Assembly: GCF_026340655.1 (NCBI RefSeq)
Contig: NZ_JAPEOZ010000001.1
Location: forward strand, 5,456,001-5,520,000
Direction: 5' to 3'
Length of the DNA stretch: 64,000 bases
Source: Streptomyces sp. NBC_01275
GTDB taxonomy: Bacteria > Actinomycetota > Actinomycetes > Streptomycetales > Streptomycetaceae
The translations under genes and the position numbers were made by a program. The notes below the pieces were generated by a model, which was not told the origin of the DNA, made no database searches, and was given only the letters and a program-made list of their open reading frames with translations. Shown piece by piece: positions 26,918 through 34,279 of the stretch. Position 1 is the stretch's first letter. The number at the start of each line of letters is the position of its first letter.

Positions 26918-26964
26918 TGTCAACCGTAGGTTGACAGTAGAGGGGTGTCAACCCGAGGTTGTCA
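26918..26964 (-). promoter_or_regulatory. Tandem operators and probable leaderless promoter of the Clp-N/HTH gene
   Basis: Site 1 at 26918-26936 is a perfect 8-3-8 inverted repeat, TGTCAACCGTAGGTTGACA. Site 2 at 26946-26964 is the same repeat with one mismatch; centres are 28 bp apart. Reading toward the gene, TTGACA in site 2 and TACGGT in site 1 form -35 and -10 boxes with a 17-bp spacer. The predicted transcription start then falls at the A of the ATG, and no Shine-Dalgarno is present. Both sites would block the promoter if bound. Confidence 0.7.
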
Positions 26965-27016
26965 CTCGCCCTCGGGGTCGGTGCGTCGCCCCACGCGCGC
27001 GTGGCACGATCGACCG

Positions 27017-28162
27017 GTGAGCAGCACCCGCACCGGCGACAGCGCCGACCCGCCCGGCACCGTCGACCGCGCCTTCCAGGCCGCCCTCTACGACACCGCG
27101 GACGCCGCCCTCGACACGGGCGCGTCCCTTCTCGCCGCAGACCCCGCGGCCGACGCCGAACTCGCGCGACGCGGCGAGGAGTTCGTGGCGGCGGCCTGGC
27201 GGCGCGGCTGGCAGCCCGCCGACGTCGTACGGCTCGTGCGGCGCGAGCTGGACGACGTCCACGTCCCCCTCGTCGAAACGCTGATCCGCGCGCAGGCCCC
27301 GCGGGACAAGGCGCGCGGCCCGCGGTGGGCGGCCCAGCTGGCGGACCTGGCCGCCGGCGCACCGCCGTCCAGTGACCGCTTCTCGCAGGCCACGGCGACC
27401 CTGGAGCTCTACCGCCTGCTGCTGCGCCTGCCCACCCTCGAACCTCTGTACGAGCATGCCCGCCGACCCCGCTCCGGGGCCGCGTCGCACGCCCACTCCC
27501 GCATGCTCACCCGCATCCGCGCCCTGCTGGCCAAGGCGGAGGCGACCGGGTTTCCGGAGGAGGCGGAGGCGCTCACCGCGAAGGCGCAGGAGCTGATGGC
27601 CCGGCACAGCGTCGACGAGGCGCTGCTCGACGCGCAGGCCCCGGCCCCGGACGCGCCCGGGGCCTGCCGGATCGGCGTCGAACCGCCGTACGAGCAGGCC
27701 AAGGCGGTGCTGCTGGACGCGGTCGCCGACGCCAACCACTGCAAGGCCGTGTGGAACGAGGCCTTCGCCTTCTCCACGGTCGTCGGCTTCGAGGCCGACC
27801 TGGAGGCGGTGGAACTGCTCTACACCTCGCTGCTGGTGCAGGCGCAGTCCGCGATGGCGAAGGCGGAGGCGGCCCAGCGCGCCGGCGGCCGCAAGCGGAC
27901 CAAGACCTTCCGGCAGTCCTTCCTGGCCGCCTACGCCCACCGCATAGGCACCCGTCTCACGACCGCCGCCGAGACCCAGGTGAGCGACGACCTGCTGCCG
28001 GTTCTCGCCACCCGCGAGGTCGCGGTCACCACGGCCACGGATCAGATGTTCCCGCGGACGGTCACCACCCGGCTGCGCGGGATCACCGACGAGGCCGGCT
28101 GGACCGAGGGCGCGGAGGCCGCGGACCGAGCCCGCGTCCACTCCCGCCCCCGGCTCCCCTGA
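27017..28162 (+). CDS. DUF2786 domain protein
   Basis: The protein is 381 residues from GTG 27017; the longer frame from 26945 overlaps the operator region. The DUF2786 motif lies in the middle (SRMLTRIRALLAKAEATGF followed by PEEAEALTAKAQELMARHSV), a short helical element that occurs in several actinobacterial and phage proteins of unknown biochemistry. The C-terminal half (RTKTFRQSFLAAYAHRIGTR) looks like a second conserved helical domain of the same family. It is soluble with no signal peptide. It is divergent from the Clp-N gene, and the two may share control through the operators at 26918-26964. The function is unknown. Confidence 0.82.
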   Translation: MSSTRTGDSADPPGTVDRAFQAALYDTADAALDTGASLLAADPAADAELARRGEEFVAAAWRRGWQPADVVRLVRRELDDVHVPLVETLIRAQAPRDKARGPRWAAQLADLAAGAPPSSDRFSQATATLELYRLLLRLPTLEPLYEHARRPRSGAASHAHSRMLTRIRALLAKAEATGFPEEAEALTAKAQELMARHSVDEALLDAQAPAPDAPGACRIGVEPPYEQAKAVLLDAVADANHCKAVWNEAFAFSTVVGFEADLEAVELLYTSLLVQAQSAMAKAEAAQRAGGRKRTKTFRQSFLAAYAHRIGTRLTTAAETQVSDDLLPVLATREVAVTTATDQMFPRTVTTRLRGITDEAGWTEGAEAADRARVHSRPRLP

Positions 28163-28195
28163 CCCGGCTCCCCTGACCGGGGTCCCCTCCGGCCG

Positions 28196-28732
28196 TCAGT
28201 CGCCCGCCTGCTGGTACGCGCTCACCGAGGCGTCCGGCGCGTCCGCGCTCTTGAGCGCCACATCGCCGTAGGACCAGGTGAAGCTCTCGGTCGCCGAGGC
28301 CCCCGGCAGCCCGTACTTCACCGTCTTGACGGCGAGGCTCTGGTCGCCGCCGCTCTCGCCTCGCGTGTACGTGATCGTGAAGGAGGCGGTGCCCTGCGCC
28401 GGAAGCGTCAGCTTCTGCGCCTCGGCGGCCGCGTCCTTCGGTACGGTCGCGGAGGCGTCGCCCGCTTCGAGGTCGACCGTGGGGAAGCCCTCCAGGGTGC
28501 ACTCCGCGCCCTTGTTGGTGAGCGTGACGGTGACGTTGCCGGTGTCCCCGGCCCCGGGGGCGGCGTCGACGGGGCCGACCTCCTGGCCCAGGTCGTCGAA
28601 GGCGCACGCGGAACCGGCGGCTGCCTTGCTCTCCCCGTCGCCGGAGCCGCTGTCGTCGTCGCTGCTGCTGGAGCAGGCGGTGAGGAGCAGGGCCGCGGCG
28701 AGGGCGGTGACGGTGATCGGAACGGCGCGCAT
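28196..28732 (-). CDS. DUF4232-type lipoprotein
   Basis: The protein is 178 residues from ATG 28732. A type II signal peptide ends at a lipobox LTAC with Cys20, followed by a Ser/Asp-rich linker, so it is exported and lipid-anchored. The remaining domain is a beta-sandwich type with TGNVTVTLTNKGAECTLEGF and GTASFTITYTRG, the usual DUF4232 pattern with a conserved disulphide-forming pair. The role is unknown; these proteins are common single genes in Streptomyces. The frame extends upstream to 28777 but only the inner start gives a proper signal peptide. Confidence 0.85.
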   Translation of the reverse strand: MRAVPITVTALAAALLLTACSSSSDDDSGSGDGESKAAAGSACAFDDLGQEVGPVDAAPGAGDTGNVTVTLTNKGAECTLEGFPTVDLEAGDASATVPKDAAAEAQKLTLPAQGTASFTITYTRGESGGDQSLAVKTVKYGLPGASATESFTWSYGDVALKSADAPDASVSAYQQAGD

Positions 28733-28887
28733 GAGTGGTCCCTTTGGGTTTCGTGACGGTGCTCGAAGGATCATCACGCACGCGTGCGGCGCATTCTCCC
28801 GCGCCCCCGCCCACGCGGTCCCGCGCCCCCACGTCTACGGCTGTTTCACGGGCTGAGGCTCACTGCCCCGGGTTCACTGCCGAGGGT

Positions 28888-29448
28888 TCACTGCGACAGA
28901 CCGGCCGTGGGCAGCCCCGAGGGCAACTGACCGCCCTCCGCCTTGGTGTACGTCTCCTTGCCGACCGTGCCCGACCAGGTGACCTCGAGCGACTTCGCGT
29001 CGACGGAGCCGACCATGCCGGTCGTACGGTCCTTGCTCCCGCTCGTGCAGGTCAGGTGGATCATCTGCATGCCCGCCTCCTCCCCGGCGGTCCCGCTGCA
29101 CACGGTCCCGCCGGTCACGAAGAGGGCGGCCTGCGTCCCGGTGACGATCAGGGCGACGGCCTTGCCGTCCGCCGTGGCGAGCCAGCTGCCCTCCAGCTCG
29201 GGGGAGGCGGCGGCGGACGCCGAGGACGTCCCGCCGGTCGCGCTCCCGGTGCTTGCGACGCCCGAGGCCGCCGTGGTGGACGGCGTCGCCGAAGCGTCGT
29301 CGTCGGAGCCCCCGTCGCTGCTGCACGCGGTCAACGCGAGCGCGCCGACCAGCACGGCGGCCACGGCCGCGCCCCGCATCGGCCGGCGGGACGCGCCGCG
29401 GCCGGGCCGCGCGGAGGAGGCGGGTCGCGTGAAGATCGCCGAAGTCAC
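28888..29448 (-). CDS. Putative lipoprotein, Streptomyces-type
   Basis: The protein is 186 residues from GTG 29448, which has a GGGAG site 8 bp upstream; ATG 29379 is an alternative. The basic N-region, hydrophobic core and lipobox LTAC (Cys42 in the long form) indicate lipid anchoring. A Ser/Thr/Ala-rich linker follows (about residues 50-80), then a small beta domain (ELEGSWLATADGKAVALIVT, TCTSGSKDRTTGMVGSVDAK) with two cysteines. No enzymatic motif is seen. It lies downstream of nothing obvious and is separated from the DUF4232 lipoprotein gene by about 155 bp in which I see no further gene. Confidence 0.78.
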   Translation of the reverse strand: MTSAIFTRPASSARPGRGASRRPMRGAAVAAVLVGALALTACSSDGGSDDDASATPSTTAASGVASTGSATGGTSSASAAASPELEGSWLATADGKAVALIVTGTQAALFVTGGTVCSGTAGEEAGMQMIHLTCTSGSKDRTTGMVGSVDAKSLEVTWSGTVGKETYTKAEGGQLPSGLPTAGLSQ

Positions 29449-29605
29449 TGCAAGCTCCCAAGCTGTAGCCGGACGGCCCGATCAACCCCAAGGACGGCAA
29501 GGACCGCGAAGACCGGAGCAAGCTACCAGCACGGTGTGTGCGTGCCATGGGCATGACTTATGTGCAAGGAATCAGTCTCCGAGCACCCACGCCAGTCGCC
29601 AGGGC

Positions 29606-29734
29606 GACCCGCGAGCCCCGCCTCAACGATCCAGCCCGCTACCGGGTCGACCCGCGAGCCCCGCCCCGACGACCCCGCCCGCTACCGGGTCGACCCGCGA
29701 GCCCGCCTCGACGGACCCCGCCCGCTACCAGGAC
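29606..29734 (-). repeat. Three tandem 43-bp repeats behind rpsN
   Basis: Units at 29606-29648, 29649-29691 and 29692-29734 share GACCCGCGAGCCCCGCC at one end and CCCGCTACCGGGTC at the other, with a few substitutions. The third unit overlaps the last ten bases of the S14 coding region, so the stop codon context has been copied downstream twice. No gene is present here. Confidence 0.85.
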
Positions 29735-30030
29735 GACTTCCGCACCCCCGGCAGATACCCCGCGTGCGCCTGCTCCCGCAGCCCCACCCGGGACAGGCCG
29801 AACGCCCGGAAGTAGCCGCGGGGCCGCCCGTCCACCTGGTCCCGGTTGCGTACGCGCGTCGCGCTCGCGTCCCGGGGCTGGCCGCGCAGCTCCCGCTGGG
29901 CGGCCAGCCGTTCCGCCTCCGTCGACGACGGCCGTCGGACGATCTCCTTCAGCTCGGCCCGCCGCGCCGCGTACCGCGCCACGATCTCCTGCCGCCGCTC
30001 GTTCTTCGCGATCTTGCTCTTCTTCGCCAT
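29725..30030 (-). CDS. rpsN: 30S ribosomal protein S14, zinc-independent type
   Basis: The protein is 101 residues, the length of the long S14 form, with [19 protein letters not shown] and the conserved C-terminus [20 protein letters not shown]. The CxxC-CxxC zinc ribbon of the short form is absent, so it can replace the zinc-binding S14 when zinc is scarce. It follows rpmB on the minus strand in a divergent zinc-response locus. The intergenic stretch to rpmB is a purine-rich 9-bp repeat. Regulation by Zur from the shared promoter region is expected. Confidence 0.95.
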   Translation of the reverse strand: MAKKSKIAKNERRQEIVARYAARRAELKEIVRRPSSTEAERLAAQRELRGQPRDASATRVRNRDQVDGRPRGYFRAFGLSRVGLREQAHAGYLPGVRKSSW

Positions 30031-30052
30031 CAGACCCTCAGTCCTTTCACTT

Positions 30053-30100
30053 CCTCAGCCCCTTCAGCCCCTTCAGCCCCTTCAGCCCCTCGAGCCCCTT
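30053..30100 (-). repeat. 9-bp repeats between rpmB and rpsN
   Basis: CCCCTTCAG recurs about five times with a 9-bp period (one copy reads CCCCTCGAG). On the transcribed strand this is a purine-rich GGGGCTGAA array just upstream of the S14 ribosome binding site. No coding role is seen. Confidence 0.7.
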
Positions 30101-30336
30101 CAGACCCTGACTCCGCGCGCCCGGATCCGGGCCACCGCCGCCTCGACGCCGATCGTGTCGACGGTCTTGATCCCCTTCGCGCTGAGCCGCAGCCGCACAT
30201 GCCGGCCCTCGCTCGGCAGCCAGTACCGCTTGGACTGGATGTTCGGGTCGAAGCGGCGCGAAGTGCGCCGGTGGGAGTGGGAGATGCGGTTGCCGAAGCC
30301 CGGCTGTGCGCCGGTCAGCATGCAGTGCGCGGACAT
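30100..30336 (-). CDS. rpmB: 50S ribosomal protein L28, zinc-free paralogue
   Basis: The protein is 78 residues from ATG 30336, with a GAGAGG site upstream. L28 features are the start [36 protein letters not shown] and the [14 protein letters not shown] end. Only one cysteine is present, so the zinc-binding pairs of the housekeeping L28 are missing. It is the first gene of the minus-strand arm of the zinc-response locus, directly opposite rpmG, and is followed by rpsN. Confidence 0.95.
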   Translation of the reverse strand: MSAHCMLTGAQPGFGNRISHSHRRTSRRFDPNIQSKRYWLPSEGRHVRLRLSAKGIKTVDTIGVEAAVARIRARGVRV

Positions 30337-30380
30337 GGGTGACGTACCTCTCTCTGCCGATCGACGGCAACTATCGCTAA

Positions 30381-30395
30381 TGGAATTCATTTTCA
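30381..30395. promoter_or_regulatory. Zur-box candidate between rpmB and rpmG
   Basis: TGGAATTCATTTTCA (30381-30395) reads on the other strand as TGAAAATGAATTCCA, close to the Zur palindrome TGAAAATGATTTTCA type known from Streptomyces. It is in the gap between the divergent rpmB and rpmG genes. A TAACAT -10 box at 30397-30402 directly follows it and would place the rpmG transcript start at its ATG, so the Zur site falls in the promoter spacer. Confidence 0.7.
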
Positions 30396-30408
30396 GTAAC
30401 ATAGCAGC

Positions 30409-30573
30409 ATGGCTCGCAACGAACTCCGTCCGGTCATCAAGCTCCGGTCCACCGCGGGGACCGGCTTCACCTATGTGACCCGCAAGAACCGCCGCAACGA
30501 CCCGGACCGTATGACCCTGCGCAAGTACGACCCGGTCGTCGGCCGCCACGTCGACTTCCGAGAGGAGCGCTGA
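30409..30573 (+). CDS. rpmG: 50S ribosomal protein L33, zinc-free paralogue
   Basis: The protein is 54 residues from ATG 30409. It reads as L33 throughout: [19 protein letters not shown], then [20 protein letters not shown] and a [11 protein letters not shown] end. There are no cysteines, unlike the zinc-ribbon form. No Shine-Dalgarno precedes the ATG, and the likely -10 box TAACAT lies 6 bp upstream of it, so translation may be leaderless. It is the first gene of the plus-strand arm, followed 8 bp later by the L31 gene. Confidence 0.95.
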   Translation: MARNELRPVIKLRSTAGTGFTYVTRKNRRNDPDRMTLRKYDPVVGRHVDFREER

Positions 30574-30581
30574 CCCCCGCC

Positions 30582-30836
30582 ATGCGCAACGGAATCCACC
30601 CGGCCTACGGTCCCGTCGTCTTCCGCGACCGCGCCGCGAACTACGCCTTCCTCACCCGCTCGACCATGTCCGGCGACCGGACGATCGAGTGGGAGGACGG
30701 CCGCACGTACCCCGTCGTGGACGTCGAGATCTCCGACGTCAGCCACCCCTTCTACACCGGCGCCGCCCGCGTCCTGGACACGGCCGGCCGCGTGGAGCGC
30801 TTCGAGCGCCGGTACGGGAAGCGGGACGGGGCGTGA
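30582..30836 (+). CDS. rpmE2: 50S ribosomal protein L31, type B
   Basis: The protein is 84 residues with the type B L31 signature: [16 protein letters not shown] at the start, [18 protein letters not shown] and [14 protein letters not shown]. The four zinc-ligand cysteines of type A L31 are missing, which defines this zinc-independent form. Its TGA (30834-30836) overlaps the GTG of the CobW-like gene. It belongs to the Zur-type operon rpmG-rpmE2-cobW-like-rpsR. Confidence 0.95.
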   Translation: MRNGIHPAYGPVVFRDRAANYAFLTRSTMSGDRTIEWEDGRTYPVVDVEISDVSHPFYTGAARVLDTAGRVERFERRYGKRDGA

Positions 30837-32116
30837 GCCTGTCGGTCGTGATCGTCGGCGGGCTGCACGTCGACGCCCGCCGGGCGACGGTCGCGCGCCT
30901 GCTCGCCGACGTGCCCGGCAGCGTCGTGCTCCACCACGACCTGGCGACGGCCGCGGTCGGCACGGTCGTCCGCACGATCAGCGACGCCACCGGCATCCTG
31001 TCCGCCGGCGAGGCCCCCCTGGTCAACGACTGCGCCTGCTGCGCCCTGCGCGAGGACCTCGTGCCCGAGCTGCTCCGCCTCGCCGACGACGGCCTCACCC
31101 GGCTGGCGATCGTCGAGCTGTGGGACTCCGTCGAGCCCAAGGCCATGGCCGAGGTGGTCGTGGCCGGCGGGCTCACGCTCACCGGCGTCGTCACCGCCGT
31201 CGATCCGGCGCTGCTGCTGCCCTGCCTCGGCAACGGCGACGACCTCGCCGAACGCGGCCTCGCCGCGGCCGCCACCGACCAGCGCACCGTCGCCGACACC
31301 TTCGCCCGACAGCTGGAGTACGCCCCCGTGCTGGCCGTCGTCGACTCCGAGGAGGCCGACGACGAGGACCGCGAGCTGCTCGAACAGCTCCATCCGACGG
31401 CCCGCCGGATACCCGTTCCGGGCGGCCGCCCAGGGAATCCGGCGGGCGCATCCTCGTCTGCACGTGAAGGCGCACAACCCGCTGCAAGGGGAGCTGCACA
31501 GGAAGCAGTGGACGAGAGAGCCGGGGGAGCCGGGGGAGCCGGGGGAGCCGGGGCGGCCGAGGGAGCCGGGGGAGCCCGTTCGCCCCTGGCCGCCGCCGTC
31601 CTCGCCGGCTTCGACGTGGAGGCCGCGGCCGCGGCCCAGCACCCCGCGTGCGCCCTGCTCCCCGCCGAGGCCGACGCGCACGGCGTGAGCACGCTGGTCT
31701 GGCACCGCTGCCGCCCCTTCCACCCGGAGCGGCTCTACGACGCGCTGGAGGACCTGACCTGCGCCGCCGCCCGCAGCCGGGGCCGGTTCTGGCTCGCCGA
31801 CAAGCCCGACGTCCTGCTCCACTGGGACGCGGCCGGGGGAGCCCTCTGCGTGGAGTCGGCCGGCCCGTGGCTGGCCTCCCTCCCCGACGCGGCCTGGGAC
31901 CTGCTCCCGCCGGTGCGCCGCGCCGCCGCCGCGCTGGACTGGCACCCCGAGCACGGCGACTGCTGCCAGCACCTGGTCTTCACGTCCCCAGGACTCGACC
32001 GCGACGGACTCGAACGGCTCCTGGAGTCCTGTCTGCTCACCGACGCCGAGTACGCCGCAGGCCGCGACGCCTGGAAGCGACTGCCGCCCGCCTTCGACAC
32101 CCTCCTGGAGGTCTGA
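30833..32116 (+). CDS. CobW/COG0523-like protein with degenerate P-loop
   Basis: The protein is 427 residues from GTG 30833, overlapping the L31 stop. The CXCC metal-binding motif is present ([12 protein letters not shown], Cys67-Cys69-Cys70), as is a CobW C-terminal domain ([18 protein letters not shown] and LEWHPEHGD-like [15 protein letters not shown]). However, the Walker A GxxGxGKT is replaced by [11 protein letters not shown] (residues about 9-19), lacking the Lys and Gly needed for GTP hydrolysis. A Gly/Ala-rich linker (about residues 225-245) separates the halves. COG0523 proteins in Zur operons act as zinc chaperones. This one may bind metal without nucleotide-driven transfer (inference). 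It is co-transcribed with zinc-free ribosomal proteins. Confidence 0.87.
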   Translation: MSLSVVIVGGLHVDARRATVARLLADVPGSVVLHHDLATAAVGTVVRTISDATGILSAGEAPLVNDCACCALREDLVPELLRLADDGLTRLAIVELWDSVEPKAMAEVVVAGGLTLTGVVTAVDPALLLPCLGNGDDLAERGLAAAATDQRTVADTFARQLEYAPVLAVVDSEEADDEDRELLEQLHPTARRIPVPGGRPGNPAGASSSAREGAQPAARGAAQEAVDERAGGAGGAGGAGAAEGAGGARSPLAAAVLAGFDVEAAAAAQHPACALLPAEADAHGVSTLVWHRCRPFHPERLYDALEDLTCAAARSRGRFWLADKPDVLLHWDAAGGALCVESAGPWLASLPDAAWDLLPPVRRAAAALDWHPEHGDCCQHLVFTSPGLDRDGLERLLESCLLTDAEYAAGRDAWKRLPPAFDTLLEV

Positions 32117-32120
32117 CCCC

Positions 32121-32366
32121 ATGCCCCGCAAGCCCGACCGCGGTGCCGGCCGCAAGTCCGCGCAGCCCCGCCCCAACCCGCTCGACCAGGCCGAGATCAC
32201 CTACATCGACTACAAGGACACCGACCTGCTGCGGAAGTTCATCTCCGACCGGGGCAAGATCCGCAGCCGCCGCGTCACCCGCGTCTCCGCCCGGCAGCAG
32301 CGCCGACTGACCCGAGCGATCAAGAACGCCCGCGAGATGGCCCTGCTCCCGTACGGCGGCCGCTGA
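32121..32366 (+). CDS. rpsR: 30S ribosomal protein S18, zinc-free paralogue
   Basis: The protein is 81 residues, starting 4 bp after the CobW-like gene. S18 features are [19 protein letters not shown] and the RNA-binding core [20 protein letters not shown], ending [16 protein letters not shown]. It has no cysteines. It completes the Zur-type plus-strand operon, in which zinc-free copies of L33, L31 and S18 replace zinc proteins during starvation. Confidence 0.95.
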   Translation: MPRKPDRGAGRKSAQPRPNPLDQAEITYIDYKDTDLLRKFISDRGKIRSRRVTRVSARQQRRLTRAIKNAREMALLPYGGR

Positions 32367-32520
32367 CCCGACAGCGGCCGACGGGCGTACGGAGGCGTCT
32401 GCGTCCATAGAGACGCATTCGTATGAGCAGAGTCACATCATCCGTCTAGTCAGTGTGGACGCTCGCCTGCGCCGTTCCTCCGCCGACCGTTCGACACCCG
32501 GTCCCGCCCGAGCCCAACTC

Positions 32521-32573
32521 CGCCTCGCCCTCACGGACGACTCCCGTCGTCGTACGCGAGGGCGAGGCGTTTT
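32521..32573 (+). terminator. Rho-independent terminator-like hairpin
   Basis: CGCCTCGCCCTC (32521-32532) pairs perfectly with GAGGGCGAGGCG (32558-32569), followed by TTTT at 32570-32573. The 25-base loop itself can form a smaller ACGAC/GTCGT stem. It lies 155 bp past the S18 stop and is oriented to end plus-strand transcription from the ribosomal operon. Confidence 0.6.
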
Positions 32574-32935
32574 CATGGCCGGTCCCGGACGGGGAGATCT
32601 GGTCCGAACCTTTGGGGATGTCCCGGCCTCCCGGTCGGCAGGCGGCGCTCGCCGCCGCCCGGGACGGGCCTCGGAACCCCCACATCCGGAGGTCCCGCCT
32701 ACTGTAAGGAGCGGATGCCGGGCGTCCGCAGGAACGGCGGCCTTCCGGCCGGTGTCGAGGGCGGCCGAGGGAGCCCGGTGGCGGATTCGTTGCGGCGTCA
32801 ACGGAACACGAGGGCCGTGCCGCGCGTCTGTCCCTAGTGCACGAGTGGTTCGATCCGGACGATTTCACCCGGCCGACGAGCCGAACGACTTGGGTAAAGC
32901 GGGCGTCAAAGCTGTAACCGCGCAAGTACCCCGCG

Positions 32936-32971
32936 TGCACGTGCATATGCTCATGCAACTGCACATGAACG
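32936..32971 (+). repeat. 6-bp-phased TGC repeat, candidate operator
   Basis: The sequence reads as consecutive hexamers TGCACG, TGCATA, TGCTCA, TGCAAC, TGCACA and TGAACG. TGCA itself occurs at 32936, 32942, 32954 and 32960. It lies about 75 bp upstream of the DUF397 start and resembles the array at 34039-34068. Confidence 0.6.
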
Positions 32972-33043
32972 GGGTTATGATCCGGGACAGTTGACCACGG
33001 CACCAATGGCCACGTGAGCCAGTGCACCACCAGGGAGCGACCT

Positions 33044-33304
33044 GTGGACCACCACGTTGACGGGGGGCACGACGTGTACAACGGCATGACGGCCACACAG
33101 CTGTACGGGGTTGCCTGGCAGAAGAGCCGGCACAGCAACTCGCAGGGTTCCTGCGTGGAGTTCGCCCGGCTGCCGGGCGGTGACGTGGCCGTGCGCAACT
33201 CGCGCTTCCCCGACGGACCCGCGCTCGTCTACACGCGGGCCGAGATCGAGGCGATGCTGCTGGGCATCAAGGACGGCGAGTTCGACCACCTGATCGCGAG
33301 CTGA
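33044..33304 (+). CDS. DUF397 protein
   Basis: The protein is 86 residues from GTG 33044, which follows a GGGAG site at 33033-33037. GTG 33014 and GTG 33074 are alternatives. The DUF397 domain is evident from VAWQKSRHSNSQGSCVEFA, then PGGDVAVRNSRFPDGPALVY and a helical end. Such proteins partner XRE-DUF5753 regulators; one lies 1 kb downstream at 34280. The TGC-hexamer array lies upstream and the shared hairpin terminator at 33426-33457 lies downstream. Confidence 0.88.
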   Translation: MDHHVDGGHDVYNGMTATQLYGVAWQKSRHSNSQGSCVEFARLPGGDVAVRNSRFPDGPALVYTRAEIEAMLLGIKDGEFDHLIAS

Positions 33305-33361
33305 CGTTCCCCGTCGGCATCGTGGATATCGGAAATATCGCCGTAAGGTCGACTACATCGT

Positions 33362-33402
33362 GTGACAACGCGTGACATCACGCGAGATCCGGTGACATCA
33401 CG
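33362..33402 (+). repeat. Phased GTGACA repeats
   Basis: GTGACA starts at 33362, 33372 and 33392, that is at 10- and 20-bp spacing. The last two extend to GTGACATCACG, itself a short palindrome. The array lies between two convergent genes, just before their shared terminator. Confidence 0.5.
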
Positions 33403-33425
33403 TCAAGAACGGTTACGACGCGCGT

Positions 33426-33457
33426 AGAACCGCGGCCTGGAAAAGCGCCGCGGTTCT
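33426..33457. terminator. Bidirectional terminator hairpin
   Basis: AGAACCGCGGC (33426-33436) and GCCGCGGTTCT (33447-33457) form a perfect 11-bp stem around a 10-base loop. The hairpin ends at the base next to the stop codon of the minus-strand RsbW-like gene and serves the convergent DUF397 gene too. Confidence 0.75.
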
Positions 33458-33961
33458 TCACTCGGTGGGCGTGTGCAGCCGGAACAGCGCCCAGACGACC
33501 TTGCCGCCGAGCGAGCCGGACAGCGGGTGCCAGCCCCAGCTGTCGGCGAAGGAGTCGACGAGGAACAGGCCGCGGCCGGACTCGGCCGAGAAGTCCTCCG
33601 TCTCGCGCGCCACCGGACTGTCGCGGCTGGGGTCGCGCACCGCGCACACCAGTCGTTCGGTCCACCGCATCAGATGCAGCCGCACGGCCGGATGCTCGTC
33701 CGTCATACAGGGGGCGGCGTCCGGCGACAGTCCGTGCCGCAGGGCGTTGGTCACCAGTTCCGAGACGACCAGACAGATGTCGTCGAAGCGGTCGCCGACA
33801 TCCCACTGGCCGAGCGTTCTCCTGGCGAACTGCCGTGCCTCGCGCACCGCTTCGAGCCCGGCGGGCAGAGCGCAGGAGGCCGCGTTGGACACGGCCGCGG
33901 GATCAAGCGGCGGAAGGCCCTGCCGTAACGGCTCGAGCATGGTCGATCCATTCGTCCCCAT
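33458..33961 (-). CDS. RsbW-like ATP-binding regulator
   Basis: The protein is 167 residues from ATG 33961 (MGTNGSTMLEPLRQGL). Sequence upstream of this start codes Cys/His-rich nonsense created by the TGC repeats. The Bergerat-fold ATPase is recognised by the N-box CLVVSELVTNALRHG and G-box GRGLFLVDSFADSWGWHPL. It is soluble and acts as an anti-sigma-type kinase or regulatory switch. With the DUF397 gene (convergent) and the XRE-DUF5753 gene (divergent) it forms the second such triad of the window. Confidence 0.88.
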   Translation of the reverse strand: MGTNGSTMLEPLRQGLPPLDPAAVSNAASCALPAGLEAVREARQFARRTLGQWDVGDRFDDICLVVSELVTNALRHGLSPDAAPCMTDEHPAVRLHLMRWTERLVCAVRDPSRDSPVARETEDFSAESGRGLFLVDSFADSWGWHPLSGSLGGKVVWALFRLHTPTE

Positions 33962-34279
33962 GCGAGGCACTCCCCGGATTCGCGGTCGTTGCGATGCAGC
34001 GGTGGCGCGGGACCATGGTTTCGGATGCGTACAGCAGATGCAAGGGCAGATGCACGTGCACGTGACCGAAATGGACCTTCCCGTACCGCTTCTTGGCCAT
34101 TTTTTCCGCCAACTTCCCACCTGCCACCGGCACTTCCCTTCCTTTCTTCACCCTCTTCCCACACGGCGCGCTGTGCGTATCCTTTGGCTTCTTTCCATCT
34201 CTGTAATCGGACGAGTACTGCTCGAAGTGTTTTAGTGGCAGACTGCGGGCCCTGAAGACGGTTGGGGAGGCTGGCGAAC
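33962..34279. promoter_or_regulatory. Divergent control region of the second RsbW-like/XRE pair
   Basis: The 318-bp gap contains no gene. It holds the TGC-hexamer array at 34039-34068 and an AT-richer, pyrimidine-rich stretch at 34090-34200. A short inverted repeat CGAG-TACTG-CTCG lies at 34210-34222. Promoters for both divergent genes are expected here but cannot be fixed by eye. Confidence 0.5.
34039..34068. repeat. Second 6-bp-phased TGC repeat, candidate operator
   Basis: Consecutive hexamers TGCAAG, GGCAGA, TGCACG, TGCACG and TGACCG run from 34039 to 34068. The array shares TGCACG units and the 6-bp period with the one at 32936-32971, upstream of the partner DUF397 gene. Confidence 0.55.

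Larger units (their letters stand above)
32367..33043. other. 677-bp intergenic region without a convincing gene
   Basis: Open frames here (for example 32453-32707 on plus and 32446-33198 on minus) have arbitrary composition and no ribosome binding site, so I call no gene. The region holds a hairpin terminator at 32521-32573 and a 6-bp-phased TGC repeat at 32936-32971 just before the DUF397 gene. The stretch 32575-32930 shows no clear feature. Confidence 0.6.

Noticed and set aside
31500..31590. GAGCCGGGG tandem repeat as a regulatory element
   Set aside because: It is in frame and codes the Gly/Ala linker of the CobW-like protein.
32453..32707. Small gene in the gap after rpsR
   Set aside because: No ribosome binding site, and its frame runs through the terminator hairpin. 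It shows only a short peptide-like stretch.
32836..32880. tRNA-like TPsiC arm (GTGGTTCGATCCGGAC)
   Set aside because: No acceptor stem, anticodon arm or CCA context can be fitted around it.
33903..34151. Cys/His-rich small ORF (CTCICPCICC type) as a metal-binding peptide
   Set aside because: It is the translation of the TGC hexamer array upstream of the ATPase gene, not a gene.
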